Source: Neocallimastix lanati (nom. inval.)
Lineage: Eukaryota; Neocallimastigomycota; Neocallimastigomycetes; Neocallimastigales; Neocallimastigaceae
Assembly (NCBI GenBank): GCA_016946835.1
Contig: JACVTC010000078.1
Coordinates: 235,001 to 299,000 of the forward strand
Reading direction: 5' to 3'
Length of the DNA: 64,000 nt
The position numbers and the translations under genes are program-made. The notes below the pieces were generated by a model. It did not search any database. It worked only from the letters and a program-made list of their open reading frames with translations, and was not told the origin of the DNA. Position 1 is the stretch's first letter, and every line of letters starts with the position of its first letter. Below are positions 61,007 to 64,000 of the stretch, piece after piece.

Positions 61007-61129
61007 AACTTTTGGCGAAATACAACACATCAATAATTAGGTTAAGTATTTCTATTTAACATTAAAAAATAAAATAAAAATAAGAAATACTTAACCTAAT
61101 TATTGAAGTGTTGTATTTCGCCAAAAGTT
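61007..61129. repeat. Near-perfect hairpin inside the MULE, 47-bp arms
   Basis: Left arm 61007-61053 begins AACTTTTGGCGAAATACAAC. Right arm 61083-61129 is its reverse complement with one mismatch, and the loop is 29 nt. The first part of the arm also occurs in direct orientation at 60938-60963. Confidence 0.95.
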
Positions 61130-61446
61130 GAATTTCGCCAAATTCTTGGTGGCTTATAAATTTAAGTCATAAAATATCACCACAATTATTATTCACTCCA
61201 TATTGTGAATATATTGCTTTTTAAAAATTGTAGTAAAAAGACACAAAATTATGATACAATTAGATATACGCCCCACGTAAGATTACGTATTCGAAAATTT
61301 TTGAGAATTGTAATTTTATTTATTTAATTAATTAATTATTATTCATTAAAATTTTAATAAAATTAAGTGGCTTAAAATTAAAAATATTTAAGCCATACAA
61401 CAAAATACAAATTTTTGTAATAAAAATTTTCGAATGCACACTCCCC

Positions 61447-61455
61447 CTAATTTAG
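61447..61455 (+). repeat. 9-bp target-site duplication, right
   Basis: CTAATTTAG, identical to 60067-60075. Confidence 0.85.
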
Positions 61456-61524
61456 AATAATTTAGTGCTAAGTAATTATTATTATTATTATTTTATTTAT
61501 TTATTTTTTTTTTTTAATTCCTAC

Positions 61525-61955
61525 TCCCCTTGGTTTCAGCCCCCTTATATATGCTAGCCCACGAACTAATAACCAGGATAGAACCTGGTTCAATATTCTT
61601 TATTATAAAACATAGAAATAATTGACATGATTATAAATTCCCAACTTTTTACAGTTAATTTAAAACAATAAAAATTAAATTTATTAAATATTGGAAAAAT
61701 TTTATTATGTTTTGTAAAATAATCAAATTATAGTTTTTAATATGAATTAAAATAATTAAAGAGACTCTCCTATATATATATGAGTCCTCCAATTTTCAAT
61801 AGGCTTTGTAACTTTTACTATAGTCAAAGGATAGCATACCTAGGGTCAGGGCCCGTCTAATAGATGACTACTTATACCATATCGGTCGTGAAATAATAAT
61901 AGTGAAATTATTTCCATTGTTGTCCCTAGGTAATATGGAATTAAGTATATTCCAA
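61525..61955. ncRNA. GC-richer non-coding island, candidate structured RNA(s)
   Basis: Two segments (61525-61605 and 61760-61955) are far richer in G and C than any spacer around them yet have no open frame. The first holds a hairpin ACCAGG/CCTGGT (61581-61598). The second holds GACTC/GAGTC (61763-61786), ACCTAGGG/CCCTAGGT (61838-61845 with 61923-61930) and TGGAAT/ATTCCA (61936-61954), which can form nested and adjacent stems on either strand. I compared them by eye with tRNA, 5S, U1-U6, SRP, RNase P/MRP and U3 signatures and found no convincing match. They could be a lineage-divergent structural RNA or relics of a transposon. Strand unknown. Confidence 0.35.
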
Positions 61956-62919
61956 TTGTATTAAAATTATAGATAAATTGAGTAATAGTTTTGAACATCC
62001 ATTTGATATAAATTTATATTATAAATTAAATTATATATTATAATAATAATTTATTAATAATTTATTAATTATATATTATAAAATATGATTATAATATAAT
62101 AATTTATTTTTATTAATAATTATAATAATATTTTTCAAGAATATTTTCAGAAATTTTTTATTTAAAATTTTGAATAAATTTAATATATAGTGTAGTATTT
62201 TGTAATTAATGTTCAAATTTTAAATTTTTAAAATTTATATTATTTTATAACAGAATACATTAATAAATTTTACCAAATTTAAAAAAAAAAAATAATATCT
62301 TCAATAAAAAATATGAAAAATTATATCTTTTATATATATATATAATATATATATATATATAATAATTTGAATTTAAAACGTAATGTTTTTTTTTAATATT
62401 TAATATTAAACTATATAAAATTATTATGTTATATTAAAAACCAGTGAATAATATTATTTACTACTTTATATAAACGAAAATTAATATAAAATATTAATAT
62501 AAAATTGAAAAAATCAATATTATATAGTGTTACTATTATTATTATTGACAATTTTATTATATAATTACATAATTACTAATATAATTATAAATTATAGTTA
62601 AAAAAATCTAGATATAAAAAAAGGAATATTTGATATTATTTATTAATTATATATCTTTTTTTAAAATAATTTTAATTTATTAAAAAATGAACTTTCATAT
62701 ATTATTAATATATTATTAATATATTATTTTTATATTATAAATATATTATATATGTATATGATTGGATAATAGGAAAGCCACTAGTTGTTTTCTATTAATT
62801 AATTTTATATGAATTTTTTTTTTTTTTTTTATAAAGGACTGTTTAATATATTATATAGAAGAGGTATTTAAAAATAAAATTTCAATAATTTAGAATTTTA
62901 TATTATATATTATTTTGAC
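61956..62919. other. Spacer upstream of LTV1
   Basis: AT-rich. ATTGGATAATAGG at about 62760 (about 155 bp before the LTV1 ATG) is the only distinct candidate regulatory motif. Confidence 0.4.
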
Positions 62920-63131
62920 ATGGGTAAAAAACCTTTTATTGATAAGAAGACAGCAAGACATTATGAAGTTGTTCATAGATCTCAAAGAGATCCATTATTA
63001 GCAGATGAAAATGCATCAAAATTTGTATTAAAACAAGTTGCCCCGAGTCTTAACTTACTTAAAGTAATATTAAATTATTATAATAATAATTAAAAAAAAA
63101 AAAAAGATAATATGAATAATTCAAAATAAAA

Positions 63132-63177
<46 letters not shown>

Positions 63178-63988
63178 TATAAAGCAGACACAAATAAAAA
63201 AGAAAAATCAACCAAAAATGAAAATATTTTAAAAACAATATGAATCATAATTAAAAATAAATATTTAATACAATAACAATGTTATTATTAATATTTAATG
63301 ATTGATATTGGTTAATATATTTTATGAGTAGAATAAAAATTTAATAATGTGTATATAATTAATATAAAAAGTTGTAATATTAATTAATAGTAATAATTAT
63401 ATTTAATAATTGTAATAATAATAAAATATAACTTTTAAAAAAAAAATAGAAAGGAAAATATGAATTAAGACCGGAAGATGATGAAGTAGGTTATGTTGAA
63501 GAATTCTCAGAAAATGAAGTAAATTATGATTATGAAAGTATTGATGGTGATTTATCAGAAACTGATATATTTAATGTTGATTCTGAAGAAGAAAAAGAAC
63601 CTTTAAAAGATGCAAAAGGAAATTTAATTGAACGGTATATTATTTAAAATTAATGGAATTTATTATTATATAAATTGATTCATATTATAATTAAATTTTT
63701 ATAATATTTAATAAATATTAATAATTTTTAAATTTAAATTTAAATATGAAATATATATAAATAAATATTTCGCAATGTTATTAATTGATTTAAAAATACT
63801 AAATTAAAAAATATATTTAAATATAAAGTGAAGCTGGTGTGGCAGCTTTATATGGTATTGATTTTGATGATACAAAATATGATTATATGCAACACTTAAA
63901 AGTTATTGGTGAAGATCCAACTGCTGTATTTATTCCTTCAAAGGAAGAAGCTAAAAAGGAAGCGAAAAAAGGAGGAATTCAATTCCTT
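62920..63988 (+). CDS. LTV1: LTV1, 40S ribosome biogenesis factor, 5' part (3 exons)
   Basis: Exons 62920-63063, 63450-63634 and 63829-63988, in phase. The third exon ends at a GTAAAT donor and the gene continues beyond the window. The N-terminus 'MGKKPFIDKKTARHYEVVHR' then SQRDPLLADE is the LTV1 start (human: MxxKKPFIEKKKAVSFHLVHRSQRDPLAADE). The middle is acidic (EEFSENEVNYDYESIDGD). It is followed by 'YGIDFDDTKYDYMQHLK', the conserved YGVFFDDDYDYLQHLK block, and a Lys-rich region. LTV1 binds pre-40S particles at the beak with Enp1 and Rps3, and is released by casein-kinase phosphorylation during cytoplasmic maturation and export. Confidence 0.92.
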
Positions 63989-64000
63989 GTAAATATTAAA

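Larger units (their letters stand above)
60076..61446. mobile_element. Mutator-like (MULE) DNA transposon, non-autonomous, 1371 bp
   Basis: Terminal inverted repeats of about 55-58 bp: the left end reads GGGTGTGTCATTTCGAAAAT and the right end, read inward on the minus strand, GGGGAGTGTGCATTCGAAAA. Both continue through an identical stretch ending ACAAAAATTTGTATTTTGTT. Exact 9-bp direct repeats CTAATTTAG flank the element; 9-bp target duplications are the hallmark of Mutator-like elements. Inside are a small ORF with a FLYWCH-like zinc finger (60353-60619), an extra internal copy of the TIR (60965-61006) and a 47-bp near-perfect hairpin (61007-61129). No transposase catalytic domain is present, so it would depend on an autonomous relative. 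Confidence 0.82.

Noticed and set aside
61570-61610. Possible tRNA (GGTTCAA-like B box with a hairpin)
   Set aside because: No acceptor stem, D arm or anticodon arm can be folded around it on either strand.

Overview
The window looks like nuclear DNA of an anaerobic gut fungus (Neocallimastigomycota). The base composition is extremely AT-rich. Homopolymer tracts and AAT/ATT triplet runs fill introns and spacers. Genes are intron-rich with short AT-rich introns, and protein linkers are rich in Asn and Ser. A conserved motile-cilium gene (CCDC39) fits a zoospore-forming fungus. This placement is an inference from composition and gene content, not from a phylogenetic marker.

Layout. The left edge (352-708) holds the first two exons of a NIF3-family gene on the minus strand. 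From about 1.1 to 9.7 kb is a nest of non-LTR retrotransposon copies, all on the minus strand. One is almost complete (5542-9662, with a 13-bp target-site duplication and an open APE-RT reading frame). The others are truncated or internally deleted, and a short SINE-like retroposon sits inside one of them. An intronless glycogenin gene (10949-12076) follows, then about 10.5 kb of very AT-rich DNA with no recognisable gene. Two opposed fragments of a related LINE lie at 22.6-23.8 kb, with a perfect 22-bp palindrome inside one.

The gene-rich half runs from 24.8 to 58.7 kb. It contains an RCC1 orthologue (8 exons, minus); a 1250-residue low-complexity protein with an ASH/MSP-like domain (minus), divergent from CCDC39 (20 exons, plus); an XRCC4-like NHEJ protein (minus), divergent from PEX6 (14 exons, plus); a PdxT/SNO-type vitamin B6 glutaminase (3 exons, plus); NMD3 (7 exons, minus); a small multi-exon membrane protein (plus); and a secreted eight-cysteine protein, probably GPI-anchored (minus). 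The right end holds a 1371-bp Mutator-like element with terminal inverted repeats, a 9-bp target duplication and a FLYWCH-like ORF; a GC-richer, potentially structured non-coding island; and the first three exons of LTV1 (plus).

Functional themes. NMD3 and LTV1 are the 60S and 40S ribosome export/maturation factors. CCDC39, and possibly the ASH-domain protein, belong to the flagellar axoneme. PEX6 implies retained peroxisome matrix-import machinery in a lineage known for hydrogenosomes. XRCC4 implies canonical end joining. I worked out exon boundaries by hand from GT/AG sites, reading phase and family similarity. For RCC1, CCDC39, PEX6, NMD3, PdxT and the LTV1 and NIF3 fragments, phases close exactly across every junction.
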